Positions 21,560 to 31,995 of a DNA stretch of 64,000 bases are shown here, piece after piece. The DNA is from Reticulitermes lucifugus (lineage: Eukaryota > Arthropoda > Insecta > Blattodea > Rhinotermitidae): assembly GCA_026260175.1 (NCBI GenBank), contig JAKCWW010000016.1, forward strand, positions 131,674 to 195,673, given 5' to 3'. Each line of letters opens with the position of its first letter. Position 1 is the first letter of the stretch. A model generated the notes under the pieces. That model ran no database searches, was not told the origin of the DNA, and worked only from the letters and a program-made list of their open reading frames with translations. The translations under genes and the position numbers were made by a program.

Positions 21560-21877
21560 TAGCTCATATTATAAAATTGTCCCTCCGGCCGGTGTGTAAT
21601 TGTGGCCAATTCTGTTTGTAATCATATGGATGTTTTTAGAAGGAAATTTGTTACACTTAGTCAGATGTGATATTTTATTACATTATTTGAAGGTGTTCTT
21701 ATTAGTTATCTAAGTAAGTTATTGTTTGTTTATTTATTTGTTTTGGTTGTGTTTGTTTTATTTTGTCTGTTTATTGTCCGTTGTTATTTGTGTTTGTATG
21801 TTGTGCTGTTTCTGTAATTGGTCACCTGGCTGTTGATTCGGCACATTAATAAACTAGAATTGAATTGAATTGAATTA
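21560..21877 (+). mobile_element. LINE-like 3' end with GAATT repeat tail
   Basis: A T/G-rich untranslated stretch leads to TAATTGGTCACCTGGCTGTT, then CACATTAATAAAC and a (GAATT)n tail at about 21856-21877. The same order (TGTAACTGGCACGTG..., GCTAATAAAC, ATTGAATT, ATT repeats) ends the relic at 62090-62330. A conserved end plus simple-repeat tail in two places indicates a non-LTR retrotransposon 3' UTR. No coding part was recognised. Confidence 0.55.
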
Positions 21878-23860
21878 TTATTTGTTTTCGTAACAACGCT
21901 GTATGCACTATACAGCGGTAGCTACTGGATGACCTTAACGGAACAAGTTCAAGAGGAAGCACTTGATCGCACTCTTTGAAGAACTCGCTTTGGCAGAGGC
22001 TATGGACCTGTCATAATACAGACTAGGTGAATAAGGAGAATAAGAATAAGAAGAAGACGATAATGATGATGATGATGCTCAGACTAACACTTATAGGCGT
22101 ATAAGCCTAACGATGAATAGTAGAATGATTAATGAATAATGCTTTGGAAATATGTGCAAGGAATCTCTCATGAAGCATTTTGAGGTATTTTTCCGGAATT
22201 TTACTAGAAGAATTGAGGTAAACTATCAAATATCTTAGGCGGGGCCAAGATATGATAGGAATTGTTTCGAACACGAAGAAAAGTATTTCGAAATTGACCG
22301 TGACTTTCGTTCCTGAAAAATTTGCACGAGGTTTTTGAATAAGTTATTTACAGACATAAACACAGCATTGTTTATATATGAAAGGAGAAATGTATTTGCT
22401 TGCTGTGTGTTTTCTGTTTGCTAATGGTCGTGCATGCACGTAATGTTGCTTGTAGTTATTAGCATTAATTACGTATAAAGCAACGTGTGTTTTTTGATAA
22501 GCACTTGACCAATGTAACTTCTTGCCGATGAATACTTGCATATTTCCGTGGTATATAGAAATAATAATTGTGCATAAACCAATTGAAGTTTCTTCTTCAT
22601 AATGGGATACTGTTATTTTAAAATTTAGTGCCTTTCGAACAGATATCTCATACTGACAGAGAAGCGTTTCCCATTTCACACTCATAAAAATGAAGCTGGC
22701 AAAGTTATTATTTATATAGACTACTCGGATCTTCAGCGCTTTGGGAATTACACCTTAATACATGTTTTCTTAGAGAATAATACTGCAGTGCCCTGGCGGC
22801 ATCCGCCGTCAGACCATCTATTTGTAGAGGCACGGAGGGTAGTCCCACCGATCCACCAATTTTATAGTGCCCTGCCTAGGGTGGGTTACCTAACTAAACT
22901 CAATATCCACCTAAAGAGGTTCTACCGGTAGTGTAGCTTCGCAGGCTTACGCTGTCTCCGTCTTAACTCCTATCTTTTACGGTAGTGCTGCACCAGTCAT
23001 TTTTGTAATTCTCAGCAGATTGCTGACAACTGCTGTGCCTAGCAAACGTCACAGTATGTTCTACCTAATACTTCTCTATTTGAGCAATTACTTAACGTTT
23101 CGCTGCCACCACCTTTGGGAATGTTAACTAAACTGAAAATATTCATGTTACCATCTACCCTAGTTAGTTGGTAAATTTCGTCTGTCTCACAGCTCTACAA
23201 TACCAAGCGCGTTGGAATATCTTTGCGTAATTTCGACACATAATTTTTGTTTATTTCTGTTGTTTCCTGATAAACTAAGGCATAAATTTTGAATTATTGT
23301 CGAAATATTTATTTCATATAATTGTATTCGTAATTTTAATCGGTTTTATTGCATTTCTAGTCATATATTCTTTTTCATTCACGTGTGCTTTTTCGTCAGT
23401 ACTGTTACTGCTGTGCAGGAAGCAGTTTTGTGTTATTCTCTACCAATGACACCAACACCTGCCCTACACTATACTATTTCGAACTTTCCTGATTCTACCG
23501 CTTCAACACATTGCTTTAAAAAATCTTAAAACGATTTTCATGTTCCTTACCCAGTGTAGAAATATAAGTGTTTTTTTCTCTTTTTTGCGGGTTGAAGCAG
23601 AGACTTTTGTTTTTATACCGGAATGAACCTCACACAGTTATGTTTCTAGTTTCGTCGTGTTAGAAAAGCGATCTTGTGTCAGATGTTCGCCATCTGTTAA
23701 GTCAGTGTGTTAAATGGAACTTCCCAATAATAATATCGATAATGGATCTGTTGAAGGTCCGTGTGACGCTTTGACGTTGGGCGAGTACTTCCCGATGGTT
23801 TGAAGGATTTTATTGCCTTAAACCTCCTAGTCAAGCAGTCAGTCAGGCAGTCTTGTAATA
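21878..23860. other. No gene or repeat recognised
   Basis: Contains a GAT microsatellite at about 22059-22076. The stretch 22795-22900 is GC-richer with a small GGCGGCATCCGCCG hairpin. Open frames are short and unassigned. Confidence 0.4.
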
Positions 23861-23990
23861 CTGCTTACCTCTGAAGAAGAGGGAGCTACGACCCTGGAAA
23901 CGTCGGTAACTCTTTACCAGGCGACAAGACATGACATTCCAGAAGATTCGGTTCTTCAACAGCACTCTGTGAGTACCACAAATCTCGCAC
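23861..23990 (+). ncRNA. Hammerhead-like motif with subfamily F tail
   Basis: CTGAAGA (23871-23877) is followed by a stem II AGGG/CCCT, then GAAACGUCGGUA: stem III AC/GU with a GUCG loop and A at the cleavage position. The downstream tail TTTACCAGGCGACAAGACAT and the ATTCCAGAAGATTCGG part match the copies at 27641, 49841 and 52251. The core is intact apart from extra bases flanking stem II. Stem I pairing is poor. Confidence 0.5.
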
Positions 23991-24029
23991 AATAGAAAAA
24001 TTCTTCAGGCTACAAGAAGAAACGAATTA

Positions 24030-24475
24030 AGATCAGATATCATCATCATCATATTCGAGTTACGCCTTAATAGACCTGTTTCAGCCTCGGCTAATAATCT
24101 CTTCCAAGGCCTTCCAAGTCGTCTTCGTTGATTTGGTCTATAATTCAGCATTATTTTTGGCATCCTCTTGTTGTTCATTCTTGTTACATGTAGTAGCCAA
24201 TTTGAATTGTGTCTTTTTAGTTTCGCTTGAACTGGTTCTACTTTCACCTGTTCCAATATTTCTTTTGTGGTCAAAAAGTGTGTATCCCACTGTTCTCCTG
24301 AAAAATTTCATCTCGATTGATGTCAATCGTTTTTTATCCTTTTGTCTGAGGGTCCAATGTGTGCTTCCATATAGAAGAATGGGGAGAGCGAGTGCATTAT
24401 ATACTATTATTCTTGAAGATTTATGGACCAAAGTTGGTTTAAAAATATTGTTTAAAGTTTCCAGTATTTGAGAAA
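24030..24475 (-). pseudogene. LINE reverse transcriptase C-terminus, 5' truncated and frameshifted
   Basis: The minus strand encodes, in two frames, the end of a non-LTR retrotransposon reverse transcriptase. The first part (about 24431-24270) contains YNALALPILLYGSTHWTLRQ, then KDKKRLTSIEMKFFRRT and GYTLFDHKRN. After a frame change near 24265 the second part reads EQVKVEPVQAKLKRHNSNWL, HVTRMNNKRMPKIMLNY and RRRLGRPWKRLLAEAETGL. This ILYG...W...+L...E.KFLR+ and R-W-HV-RM...GRP pattern is typical of LINE C-termini. The 3' end is an ATG/GAT repeat (about 24040-24055) as a simple-sequence tail. The polymerase core and endonuclease are missing, so the copy is dead. Confidence 0.85.
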
Positions 24476-24599
24476 ATTTTGCTAGTTTTTTAAAATATTT
24501 TTTTCATTTTCATAAGAAATTTACAAACAAGATATCGCTAAACCCAAAAATAAGTATTTTGAAAAGGTGAAAATAATTTACAATAAAAAAGAACGGAAA
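24476..24599. other. No feature seen
   Basis: AT-rich spacer. Confidence 0.5.
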
Positions 24600-24950
24600 T
24601 AGAGTGGTCAGTATAGTGACTGGGCTACAGGCTGGAAGACCTAGGAGAGTGGTTCTATTGCCGGCAGGAGTGAAAGGCTTATCTGGACTTCCAAAACTTC
24701 CCGATCGTCTCCATAACTTACCCAGCCCCCGCTTTAATGAACATCGGAGGCTGTTTCCACAAGGGGTAAAGCGGCCAAGGCGTGATGCTAACCACTCACC
24801 CCATCTAGTGCCGAGGTTAAGAGTGACTGGAATTATACTTCTACTCCCTCATATAACTTCACGGTGTGTACAGGGACATCTTTCCCTTGTGTTCTTCTTT
24901 CCCTTCTGGTCTTCTTTCCTTTCTGTAATAACAAAATTCCTGCATCGTTA
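24600..24950 (+). mobile_element. SINE C, diverged
   Basis: GGTCAGTATAGTGACTGGGC (head), a GGTTCTATTGCCGG box-B-like stretch, GGGGTAAAGCGGCCAAGGCG, CACTCACCCCATCTAGTGCC and TACTTCTACTCCCTCATATA keep the order of the 9491 copy. It is substantially mutated and no target-site duplication was found. Confidence 0.7.
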
Positions 24951-25633
24951 AGTTGAATAATTAAATTCAGAAAGCCAAAATTAGCGAATACAAATAGCTT
25001 TGTAAGGATAATATTTTGTTTCGTAGTGGCCTATATGGTGACAACATTCCAGATTAATTGAAACATGGACTGAGTTAAACTGAAACACACTATACTTTTT
25101 GTTCCGCCTTGACTACGTTGATAGAAACGGTTGGTTTGAAGATGATAAAAATTTATTTTGACAGTTTTCACAGCATTTCACTTCAGTTGATTGCTGTGAC
25201 CTGCTCTGTTGTGTGGAAAGATAAAACACTAGAACATCTCTGTATTATAGACTTACAATGTTAAAGCAGCCTCCCTTGTGGCACAGGTACAGTACCTCGT
25301 TATAGGTTGAGGACTGAAATAAGTAAGAGGGTAGATAAAAAGTAGGAAGAAAATGTCTGTGCTAGTCCTGGCATCCCGTGATACCCATGTCACTTGTCAA
25401 CTTGTTTAAGTTTTCGGGAGTGCAATGACACGGTTACAGACACAAGAAGAACTTAGCCTTTACCTCCAAACATTGTGGTTTAAATGGGGAGTTCTAAAAA
25501 TAAATGCTTCTGCAAATATTGATTTAAAGATTGATCAATACATAAACTTGCAAGTGAAAGTAAAGTTAACCTTCATTCTATATATTCCATTATGATACTA
25601 TTTAACCCGTATCAAGATAAACTGTCAAATTCA
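24951..25633. other. No feature seen
   Basis: No gene or repeat recognised. Confidence 0.45.
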
Positions 25634-26033
25634 ATTATTTAAGTTCTATCCGACAAATGTACACTTTTATTTTCTATTATTCAATACATAAATTTCACTG
25701 AAGATGGTCCAACATGTTTCGAACCTTATATGAGGTTCATCTTCAGGGACATCTGTTTTAAATTACACCAGCTCTTCTTCAAAGGTACGTGTTAGGTTAT
25801 ACACTTTAAAATGTTATCTCTGTTGTCTTGTGGTTACTGAAATTAATATACTTAAGTTAAAAACAGTTAAAGTCTGTATATAAGATATATAAATTATTAT
25901 TTGTAGAATATTCAGTTAGGTAGAACGAAGTTGTAATGGTAATACAGAATTACTATTACAACTAATACTAATAAATTTATATATTGAATAATAGAAAATA
26001 AAAGTGTACATTTGTCGGATAGAACCTAAATAA
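25634..26033. repeat. 400-bp element with ~61-bp terminal inverted repeats
   Basis: The arm 25634-25695 (contains TCTATCCGACAAATGTACAC) is the reverse complement of 25973-26033 (contains GTGTACATTTGTCGGATAGA) with about two differences. The interior carries a hammerhead-like motif just inside the left arm (25699-25755). A matching motif is not visible inside the right arm. There is no coding capacity. It may be a folded-back retroelement end or a miniature inverted-repeat element. Confidence 0.8.
25699..25755 (-). ncRNA. Hammerhead-ribozyme-like motif, intact core
   Basis: On the minus strand: GTCC, CTGAAGA, stem II GAACC/GGUUC (5 bp), GAAAC, AU, GU, U, GGAC. Stem I starts with perfect GUCC/GGAC and can extend through GAUG/CAUC with one bulge. 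Stem III is AC/GU and the residue at the cleavage position is U, an allowed base. Core boxes CUGANGA and GAAA are intact; a UG or U before stem II is an extra compared with textbook hammerheads, and is shared by most copies here. Confidence 0.6.
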
Positions 26034-26107
26034 TAAAAAATGTACGGTATGAATAACATAAAATTTGTCAAATACAACTAAAATTTTTTGTTGTCAGTAT
26101 TTAATCT

Positions 26108-26158
26108 TCATTACAACACGTTTCGACCGGCTTGTCCATCTTCAGATAATACAAAGGG
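26108..26158 (-). ncRNA. Hammerhead-ribozyme-like motif, best preserved single copy
   Basis: Minus strand: UAUUAU, CUGAAGA, UG, stem II GAC/GUC, GAAAC, GU, GU, U, GUAAUG. Stem I (UAUUAU with GUAAUG) pairs over six positions including two G-U pairs, stem III is AC/GU, and the cleavage residue is U. All invariant core positions of the CUGANGA and GAAA boxes are present. It faces a second copy at 26172-26220. Confidence 0.6.
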
Positions 26159-26171
26159 ATTTGGAATTTGT

Positions 26172-26220
26172 TTGTTTTACCTGAAGGTGGCCAAGCAGGC
26201 CGAAATATATTGTAATGAAT
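26172..26220 (+). ncRNA. Hammerhead-ribozyme-like motif, partner of 26108
   Basis: Plus strand: CTGAAGG, stem II GGCC/GGCC over AAGCA, GAAAU, AU, AU, U, GUAAUGA. Stem II is perfect, but the last core A is G and the stem III C-G pair is lost, so this copy is probably dead. With 26108-26158 it forms a head-to-head inverted pair. Confidence 0.5.
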
Positions 26221-26224
26221 AGTT

Positions 26225-26410
26225 GACTAAGCTTATACTAAAACAGGTCTCTGACTCCATGGATGGAGCCTTACTTAAGAAACTGACATTGTCCTCAGAA
26301 CATCAAGAAATTTCCAGGATTTTATGGAACCCGTTAGTTGTTTACCACGCTCACAGAAGCCCTCCAATTCTACATATCCTGAGCCAGATGAATCCAGTCC
26401 ACATCCTTTC
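26225..26410 (-). mobile_element. LINE 3' tail relic (AQDRDRWRA family)
   Basis: Minus strand translation gives DWIHLAQDM, a stop, then NWRASVSVVNN, a stop, RVP and a stop, followed by NPGNFLMF. This aligns with [25 protein letters not shown] of intact-looking relatives. Three in-frame stops show it is dead. The 3' UTR ends near 26225. Confidence 0.7.
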
Positions 26411-27640
26411 TTCTTGTTTCTTTTAAGGTACAGATAGACTTATTAAACGAGGCGACCTGATATTATACGCAAAATAACTGAATTGCTTAAAAGGGAGAAA
26501 CACAAAAGTTCCGTACCTTGAAAGAAAATATTATTACTGTTGCAAATTCTCTTCTGTTAATTGAAATAGAATCTATATCAGCTTAAAGAGTAATGCTTCT
26601 GGCATGTATATAGCGGACGTCCTGTTCTTATCTCTGCCAGCAACCGGCTAACCTTTCTGGGAGTTTTCATGGCTATCCTAATTTTCTCCAGGCGCTTCTC
26701 GCGATAGTACCACAAATTACACTAGGCTGACTTCCATTTCCTTTCCAATTCATTATTCATTACGAGCCTATCATTAGACACTGTGTATTCTGAGCTACTG
26801 AGAGCGTCGATTAATAAGGCGTTTCCAAGAAAAGAACATACATAATTTAGTAGTAACTTATCACAGGATTGTCTGTATTTTGTTTTCGATTCAAAGGTTA
26901 CTTTGCTTGGTAAATGCGAAAATTTTGTTTATACTCGTATTTTAAAGATAAGGACAGGTTTTCCCTGTCTGGCCAATTATGCCCCAATTTATATTTGTCG
27001 GTAATGTCTAATATTGAACTTACCACGTGCTCAGAGAGGATTGAGGTTTCGAAACACAGCATAGAGAACAACATTAGGGAGAGCAATGGTAGTGTGTTTG
27101 TGCAGACAGACTGGTCTATAGCTCGACAAAGACGGAAGCGTAAACGGACTGAATAAATACGAAGATCATACGTACACACATGCATACAAACTATTCCTAT
27201 ATTCAGTCTTCAAAAAATAAAAAAACTAGCAAATTACCTCATTTCTGTGACTTATAATCGGCAGGTGTTCGACTCGAAACTCCGCCGGCAAAGTGTCCAT
27301 CCTGACATGATTCTTGTGACTTCCCACAATTATTCCAAAGGAATATCGGAGTAGTATGTCATTTAGACCACGACCATTGCCTTTTGCATCCTTATGAAGT
27401 CACTTTTCACTAATTATCCTATCATGAGCCATAATGTAATCTGAGCAACGGGCAGCGTGATTGAATAAACAATGAATAAAGCGAATAAAAATAATAGACC
27501 TAAACATGAAGCCCTTTTATAAATAGGCTCTACTCTAAGTCTACTCAAATTGTTACATATTAGTTATAAACAATTTTACATCTAACATCGTGACTCATTC
27601 AATCATGGGCAAAAAACGAAGTAATAAATATGAGATTTGA
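26411..27640. other. No gene or repeat recognised
   Basis: Two antiparallel open frames overlap at 26898-27185 without family resemblance. Otherwise nothing was seen. Confidence 0.4.
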
Positions 27641-27875
27641 GGTTCTGACAGCGGTGTTAGTGAAGATTGACTTCTTCTGGAATACAACGCCGTGTTGCCT
27701 GGTGAAGAGTTACCGACGTTTCGGAAGAGTGTACTGCTTCAGTATTCAGGTTGAAATAGTCCGGTCTTCTCGGACTTCTTTGTCATGAAAATGGAAGCAC
27801 TACGCTCCTCGGAAACGTCGGTAACTAATTACCAGTAAACACGGCATTACACGCCAGAAAACTTGAATCTTGAAA
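27641..27875. repeat. Palindrome with two head-to-head hammerhead-like motifs (subfamily F)
   Basis: The left arm 27671-27735 (CTTCTGGAATACAACGCCGT, then GAGTTACCGACGTTTCGG) pairs imperfectly with the right arm 27800-27862 (CGGAAACGTCGGTAACTAAT, then the CACGGCATTACACGCCAGAA part). Each arm holds the GAAACGUCGGUAAC block on its own strand. Core boxes upstream are degraded (CTGAAGC on the minus strand, ATGAAAA on the plus). The outer flanks carry the CCAGAAAACTTGAAT tail typical of subfamily F. Confidence 0.7.
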
Positions 27876-28309
27876 GTAATGAGTTTATGAAAACTTGTCT
27901 AAAGTATAGGAAAGTAAAACACAATAAGGATACCGTTCTCACTAGCGTCTGGAGCGTAAAGAGCTCAGGGCCAACACTTGGCATGCATATGAAGGCTAAT
28001 GCCCACGTGTCTATTAATTGTACGGTGACAGGTTGCGATAAATATTTGATCTTTGAGCTTATTGTGCTCGTGCTGCATAATCCTCTTTATCTCGCCACAT
28101 GCTGACGTTTAACCAATCAATGGAATATCATTTTAATTACACAAGACAGGCTACGTACGTATAACATAACTTTGTGGCGCATTCGCGTAATATTTATACC
28201 TCTGCGGCTATCCTGACAACCTGATATCATTTCAGTTGAAGAGAGCGGTTTTATGGTGAGTTAATGTCGCCGGCAAAAATATAACGTATTTAGGGTCTTA
28301 ATTGTAAGA
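27876..28309. other. No feature seen
   Basis: No supported gene or repeat. Confidence 0.45.
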
Positions 28310-28492
28310 TGCACGATATTTTTGCCCGATGTTAAATTTGGAATTACTCGACAGGTTTTTCATAAAAGACACCAGTATCAGATTTCATGTAAATCCGTCC
28401 AGTGGGAGCCGCGCTGATACAGGCTTACAAACGGACGGACATGACGAATGTAGTAGCCGCTTTTCGCGACTATGCGACGGCGCCTAATAATT
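28310..28492 (-). mobile_element. Family E dispersed element, partial
   Basis: Inverted relative to 18262: ATTTCATGTAAATCCGTCCA, then GTGGGAGCCGCGCTGATAC, a short ACGGACGGACATGACGAA microsatellite-like block and the CCGCTTTTCGCGACTATGCG end. The distal half of the element is absent. Confidence 0.65.
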
Positions 28493-28544
28493 CGATAGTA
28501 ATAAAATTACGTATTTGTCATTTTACTAAATATTGTTACAATGA

Positions 28545-28770
28545 AAAGGCATGGAGAATTGGGTGGGAGACATCTTGGGACAGGTAGGTTGTAGCATAAT
28601 AGTGAAAAGGAGCTTGTGTGCTGAATGGGTTCAATTGGCTCAGGATGGGTTGCATTGGCGTGCTGCTGTGTGTACGGTAGTGTGGCTACTTGTATAAAGG
28701 ACGGGGAATTTTTTCGCCTGCTGAGTGACCATGATTTTCATAAGGAGGACTGCATACAATTAATTCTTTT
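28545..28770 (+). mobile_element. LINE 3' tail relic (AQDRDRWRA family)
   Basis: Plus strand: EWVQLAQDGLHWRAAVCTVV, WLLV, then a stop (28624-28698) and RTGNFFAC in the 3' UTR. The QLAQD...WRA signature identifies the family. The penultimate residues are diverged (VVWLLV for MNLRVP). Confidence 0.65.
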
Positions 28771-29779
28771 AACAGCATCTTTGTGAATTACGATATACAT
28801 ATTATTTTTATCCTTAGTTTGTTGACTCAAGCTCTTCATTAATACGGCAAGCGTGCTACAGCAACCAACGAATATTTTAGGCACTTGAGAAGTTAATTTT
28901 ATTTACACTGTTACCCTTGTTTGGTAATAAATAATATATTGGTGTTTCCCAGAAGGTATAGGACAGATTCACATGAAATTCCACGAGAAGAAACACCTAA
29001 AACAAATTATTTCTTTCGTAGAGCATATTACAATATACAAGTCTGACAGTACGCTGTTAGAACAACCAACGAAGTAGTCCTGAGGAAAAGTGCGTACAGA
29101 CTTATTCAAAATTTCTGGCGTTCCGGTCGAAAATTGAGCCATATAGGCCCAGCTATAGTCCGGAATACTTGGACGCAACTTTAGCTCTGAACTATTCTAT
29201 TCTTATTCTGTGACGACATGTTAAGCCGAAGATACAACAAGGCTTTAATTCCTGTATTTTAGATATTTAAATATATTTTTAGAGTATAATCTTTACAAGT
29301 GTCTCTCTCTGGGTCCATTGGTATCGACTTGAAAATTCTGGTAGGCCAATCTGAAGCTTCACAGCTGCATATTATTTTTAACAAACTGCCAAGAGCAATA
29401 GGCCTACTTGCAAACATTTATTCATGATCAAATTGGAGAAGTGTAGGCTAGTATGCTGTTCTATTCAACATAGTGACTTCATTTTTAGACTGTATTTTAG
29501 AATACGCTGCAGACTAGAATATTAGTGTTTAAGAGAAATGAAAGGGAGATTGGACTAAAAAGCTATAGCCCTGTAATGAGGAGAATTGTAGTTCGTACTC
29601 TTCACCAACTACCTAATGTTAGGTGAAGAAAATAAAGGAGGCGGCGCTGGGCAGGATGTATAATAAACAAGAAACAAGAAACAAGAGCAAGTATTTCACG
29701 TTGTATTCACCGTGCATCTTGCTAACCAATTAAAAGTTTTAAAAACCAACATATGCACTGTATTCTCATAAGTAAGTCA
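28771..29779. other. No gene; short tandem of ACAAGAA
   Basis: At about 29659-29690 an ATAATAAACAAGAAACAAGA tract could be the simple-repeat tail of an unrecognised retroposon. Nothing else was seen. Confidence 0.4.
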
Positions 29780-29830
29780 GTTACCCCTACATATGTTTCG
29801 GCTTTTAACAACTCATCCTCAGGGGTCAAA
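29780..29830 (-). ncRNA. Hammerhead-ribozyme-like motif
   Basis: Minus strand: GACCC, CTGAGGA (fits CUGANGA), stem II region TGAGTTGTTAAAAGCC, GAAAC, AUAU, GU, A, GGGG. Stem I begins CCC/GGG, stem III is AC/GU, and the cleavage residue is A. Stem II is weak, which argues against activity, but every invariant core base is present. Confidence 0.5.
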
Positions 29831-30019
29831 GTTTTACATATGCTTTACATCTACTAGTTCAATTTTTAAGCAACTTGTACGTCCACATAGAATAAAATAA
29901 ATCTTAATTCCCAACGGATTATGGTATTATTACTTCCAGCTGTCGAATTATGTAAAATCCAGGGGAATGTGTTTTACTAGTTTTCCATAAAAGGTTAAAA
30001 GTTTCTTTAAAAAATTACA
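29831..30019. other. No feature seen
   Basis: AT-rich spacer. Confidence 0.5.
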
Positions 30020-30196
30020 TATCTATTGTTGTTTATAAAATTAATGGCAGTCCTGTTTTGTATACAGGCTATCTCAAGTACGTTGAAGTTACTCTGTATT
30101 ATGTTACTACGTGTCCTGTGTTGTGATCTGCACCGGCTGCTTGCGTTGTGACTTGTGTCACAGGACTGCCGTTAATTTTATAAACAACAATAGATA
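30020..30196. repeat. 37-bp inverted repeat around a 103-bp spacer
   Basis: 30020-30056 (TATCTATTGTTGTTTATAAA, then ATTAATGGCAGTCCTGT) is the reverse complement of 30160-30196 with one mismatch. The spacer contains small repeats of GTTACT and TGTCCTGTG. There is no coding potential. It may be a miniature inverted-repeat element. A single ambiguous base follows at 30214. Confidence 0.9.
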
Positions 30197-31279
30197 CCGA
30201 CCGCCTTTTCTCCNGGGGGAAGAGTCCCAGACACCCATCGGAAAGGAGACTTTCTGGGCTGTAGAACCAGTACGAACACAGGAGTGAGGAGAAATTTATT
30301 GGCCCCTGTCGGCAGTCAAATTCGCCCATGTAACCTGTGCATGCAAGAGTATCAAGAGCTATCTGTAATTACATAGGCCCTGTAATACAGTAAATCTCAT
30401 ATTGATAGTAAAGATATTGTCAGGTATTTAATTGAGCATTCGAGAGTAGGTTTAAACTATACTTTGATTACACCTTACACTATGAACGATACTAATTAAG
30501 CACGGTGTACAGTAGTCATCGGGCCTAAGAGGGTTCTCTGGTTGTCCCATAACGTTCTCCAGCATCTCGTAGATTAGGAGAGCAATAAACCTCTACAAAT
30601 GACTGCGGTATGATTGAGCTGTACGTGTTTCATTGATGGGCCGTATTGTAATGATCACAATCTGCTATCGTTTTTCATGCCCTTTCATTTACCCTTGGCA
30701 TAATTAGTCATGCATTTAGCATAAAAACTGAAATAATAATTATATTATTTGAACACACCCAGTTCTAATATTATTATTACGGCTTATGGGATTGGTATTA
30801 ATTACTTGCTTCAGCTTGATTGGGTATTGATGGGGTGTGCAATTTTCCCTTCCGTTAACCGCGGTGTAGATATTTCCTACCACAGCCATTATATTCTCGG
30901 TCTAGTAAATAGAATTGTGGCCTTGAGTGGTTTCGTAATATTGTCCCATTAGTCACAAGGCCAAATAATTCTTAGAGTATGCGCCATCTGAAAAATAGAC
31001 TTCGCTCTGTGTTATTTTCTATTTCCAAAGTTCTACCACCTAAGGCTTGCGTAACGTACTATGAGAATAGATTAGCCTGTAAAGAAGTTTACTGATTTCG
31101 TGACTGTTCTTAGTAGGTCTGAATAATGTGAAATCATGTTTAACACACTTATTAGCCCTATTACTTTATGATGCTCAATGCAACATTTCTCAGTCAGTGG
31201 ACCATGAACAGTAGCTGGCCCGCAAATTATAGACGAAGTAGAGAGGTATAATTGCCTCTTCACACGTCATAAAGGCTTA
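30197..31279. other. No gene or repeat recognised
   Basis: One unresolved base at 30214 lies in a homopolymer-rich spot. No supported feature. Confidence 0.4.
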
Positions 31280-31460
31280 GAGGTGCAGTGGAAGTAAAGC
31301 GCCGCCACCCATTCTTAATCTCGGCACTGGAGGGAGGTGCGTAGTCAGCCTCACACACCGGCCGCTACGCCTCCGGGGATATAGCCCCAGGTACGTATTG
31401 AGTGTGAGACTGGCTGGGCCCTAGAGACAGTCTTGTCGTTTTGATCTGGATCATCCAGCC
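31280..31460 (-). mobile_element. SINE C-related fragment
   Basis: The reverse complement of the SINE C distal body is visible: CACCCATTCTTAATCTCGGC, ACTGGAGGGAGGTGCGTAGT and a CACCGGCCGCTACGCCTCCG block correspond to GCCGAGGTTAAGAATG, the CCACCCATC region and GTAAAGCGGCCGG. The head is missing and the left end is mixed with unrelated sequence. Confidence 0.5.
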
Positions 31461-31682
31461 CACAGTCTAGCCTAGAATGTGCATATATATGTATATATAT
31501 ATACATACACATAAACACCTATTCTTAAAAACGCCTTTTCCATCGTTTTGTTTTAGTGACTAAACATTAGGTGTTAGCAGTTACTAGTCTTTCACGCGGA
31601 CTTCTTACGACCTACGTTAATTGGTGTTACTCCTCTTACTGTTTTATTTAGGTCTGAAAAATGGGGCGTAATATGTTCCTGT
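31461..31682. other. No gene; TA-rich microsatellite
   Basis: A palindromic (TA)n/(CATA) tract lies at about 31480-31515. Confidence 0.55.
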
Positions 31683-31995
31683 AGGGGCACGCGGTGGTAC
31701 AGGTGGTTGAGGCACTGCGCTACAAGCCGGATGGTCGCGGGTCCAATTCCCGATTGTGTCACTGGAAGTTTTTATTGATCGATCCTTTCGGCCACACTAT
31801 GGCCCTGACATCGACTCAGCCTCCACAAAAAATGAGTACCAGGAATATTTCCTGGGGGGGGGGTTAAGGCGGTCGGTGCGTATGGCTGACAACCTTACCA
31901 CCGTCATGTGCCGATTGTCTGGAAATCTGGGAGCCTCAACCTCCTGGAACCCTAAGGGCCTGTCCTGACCTGTAATGGATTGCTTTACGTGCTTT
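31683..31995 (+). mobile_element. SINE D
   Basis: The tRNA-like head GGGGCACGCGGTGGTACAGG has GTGGTTGAGGCACTGCGCTA (A-box region) and GGTCGCGGGTCCAATTCCCG (B-box region). The body is TCACTGGAAGTTTTTATTGA, GAGTACCAGGAATATTTCCT, a G-run, ATGTGCCGATTGTCTGG and GAGCCTCAACCTCCTGGAA. The second copy at 43941 shares all blocks. SINE D shares the ATGAGTACC and FCCTGGGGTAAAG-type region with SINE C, suggesting a common body with a different head. Confidence 0.75.

Noticed and set aside
26898-27185. Antiparallel frames of 80 and 95 codons
   Set aside because: Mirror shadows of each other without family resemblance.
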